A stretch of 32,042 bases of DNA from Candidatus Vogelbacteria bacterium (lineage in GTDB: Bacteria; Patescibacteriota; Minisyncoccia; Phycocordibacterales; XYD1-FULL-46-19): assembly GCA_903864935.1 (NCBI GenBank), contig CAIPHT010000007.1:80293-112334 (forward strand). Direction: 5' to 3'. The notes below the pieces were generated by a model. It saw only the letters and a program-made list of their open reading frames with translations. It had not been told where the DNA came from and made no database searches. Made by a program: the position numbers and the translations under genes. The first letter of the stretch is position 1, and every line of letters starts with the position of its first letter. Positions 31,082 to 32,042 of the stretch are shown in pieces.

Positions 31082-32041
31082 ATGAAAAAAATTATTCTCG
31101 TTTTTCTTTTTGCCCTGTTCTTGTTTCCTGTATTAACTTGGGCAATATCGGTTAATATTAATACTGCCGGCTTGAGCGAGCTTGATAATATTACCGGCGT
31201 TGGACCGGCTATCGCTCAGAAGATTATTGATTACCGCATCGCCAATGGATCGTTCAAAACCATTGAAGAAATAAAGAATGTTAGTGGTATTGGCGATGCC
31301 ACTTTTTTAAAAATGAAAGATCAAATTACTGTTGGCGGGGAATCTGGGACAGGGGGTGGAGCGGAAGTAAAAAATGCCACAGACCAAACCGTAACATCTG
31401 ATGACGGCACGACGGATGAACCATCCGTTAATACTAATCAGGCGAACCCAACTAATTATAGCCAGGAGACTTTCAAAATCGGGGCTGGGCGCGAGAGACT
31501 GGCCACGGTGCGAACACCAATTCTATTTTTTGCCACACAAAGTAAAAAGGGCAAAGACACAAATGCTTTTACTTGGAGCTTTGGTGACGGGACAAGTGCC
31601 ACGGGAGCAAAAGTTTACCATATTTATCAATTCCCGGGAGTTTATAATGTTGTCTTGAATGGGGCCATAGATAAAAATGAGGAAGCTGTGGCAAGAACAA
31701 AAGTTACTGTCTCTGAACCTAAAATTAAAATAACGGACGTTAATCCTGAACTTGGTTTTGTCGAGATAATGAATAGTAGTGACAAAGAACAGAACCTGAA
31801 TAACTGGATTTTATCATCCTTGGAGAAGAAATATGTTTTCCCAACTGACACAATTATTAGCCCCAAGACTTCACTCAAAATTCCACTCGACCTCCTTGGG
31901 TTTAATCGTAAATTATTGGATAACCTTAACCTTGCCTATCCAGACGGGGGAGTGGTGAGTGTTGCCAATTCGCAAAACGGTAGTAGTTCTGGGCAATTGT
32001 CTGAACTTAAAAAGAAGTTGGCAAAAATCAAATTGAAATAA
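31082..32041 (+). CDS. Exported ComEA-like helix-hairpin-helix, PKD and lamin-tail protein
   Basis: A 319-residue protein, complete, with its stop one base before the window end. The signal peptide is residues 1-21. Residues 23-83 are a ComEA-type double helix-hairpin-helix DNA-binding domain (VNINTAGLSELDNITGVGPAIAQKIIDYR, SFKTIEEIKNVSGIG). A Gly/Thr-rich linker follows, then a PKD-type Ig domain at about 135-210 (FTWSFGDGTSATGAKVYHIYQFPGVYNVVL). A short lamin-tail-like region comes next (ITDVNPELGFVEIMNSSDKEQNLNNWILSS). The C-terminal end is a basic helix (LSELKKKLAKIKLK). ComEA binds incoming DNA in natural transformation, so surface DNA capture is a sensible guess. The added domains would hold it in the envelope. 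Confidence 0.85.
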   Translation: MKKIILVFLFALFLFPVLTWAISVNINTAGLSELDNITGVGPAIAQKIIDYRIANGSFKTIEEIKNVSGIGDATFLKMKDQITVGGESGTGGGAEVKNATDQTVTSDDGTTDEPSVNTNQANPTNYSQETFKIGAGRERLATVRTPILFFATQSKKGKDTNAFTWSFGDGTSATGAKVYHIYQFPGVYNVVLNGAIDKNEEAVARTKVTVSEPKIKITDVNPELGFVEIMNSSDKEQNLNNWILSSLEKKYVFPTDTIISPKTSLKIPLDLLGFNRKLLDNLNLAYPDGGVVSVANSQNGSSSGQLSELKKKLAKIKLK

Positions 32042-32042
32042 A

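Noticed and set aside
1-32042. tRNA genes, CRISPR arrays, prophage
   Set aside because: No TTCRA-type arm with matching acceptor was noticed, no regularly spaced repeats and no phage structural genes. tRNA detection by eye is incomplete; a tRNA search program would settle it.
1-32042. Recoded UGA (Gracilibacteria/Absconditabacteria code)
   Set aside because: TGA ends argS, tatD and the transposase gene at the expected family lengths, so the standard bacterial code applies.

Overview
This 32 kb window looks like a chromosome segment from a small-genome bacterium of the Candidate Phyla Radiation (Patescibacteria, Parcubacteria-like). The evidence is a set of tightly packed housekeeping genes with 1-10 bp gaps, short or minimal versions of RecO and MetRS, a peptidoglycan-binding surface protein of the kind common in these genomes, and several lamin-tail-domain surface proteins. 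Many first genes have a promoter -10 box only 6-10 bp before the ATG, which implies nearly leaderless mRNAs. TGA ends argS, tatD and the transposase gene as an ordinary stop, so the UGA=Gly code of Gracilibacteria/Absconditabacteria does not apply. The lineage is inferred from protein style and was not tested by phylogeny.

Left part (1-11081, mostly + strand): the 3' part of glyA, then dut, argS, a divergent small gene on the - strand (3353-3565), a very large ileS, recO, a membrane-anchored beta-rich protein and glyQS. The IleRS carries an inserted histidine-phosphatase domain of about 200 residues, and a palindromic intergenic repeat is translated in frame further downstream. From 11100 to 12490 there is a small accessory patch: a strong promoter with a 16-bp leader hairpin driving a protein of unknown function, then a ParD/RelE-type toxin-antitoxin pair with a clear operator.

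Middle (12548-22769): AI-2E-type transporter, metG and tatD, then a strong promoter inside the end of tatD driving rpsF-ssb-rpsR. On the - strand are ftsK, a small Ig-like membrane protein, recA and efp. Between the convergent rpsR and efp lies about 1.2 kb with no credible protein gene. It is bounded by near-identical 62-63 nt inverted copies that begin at the two stop codons and contain the two terminators. Inside are three predicted structured RNAs, each with its own promoter and terminator. Two of them share a 54-nt promoter block containing a perfect DnaA box. This island is the best candidate here for an undescribed system.

Right part (22820-32042): a winged-helix regulator, a structured intergenic region with a strong promoter, a highly expressed-looking surface protein, a REP-associated (Y1/HUH) transposase with recognisable ends, and a run of exported proteins. 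These include a zinc-phospholipase-C-like/Ig/lamin-tail fusion and a ComEA-like/PKD/lamin-tail fusion, suggesting a cell-surface module for contact with other cells, membranes or DNA. Palindromic repeats of a CCCGCCAGRCC family are scattered through the second half, and a related sequence lies inside ileS.
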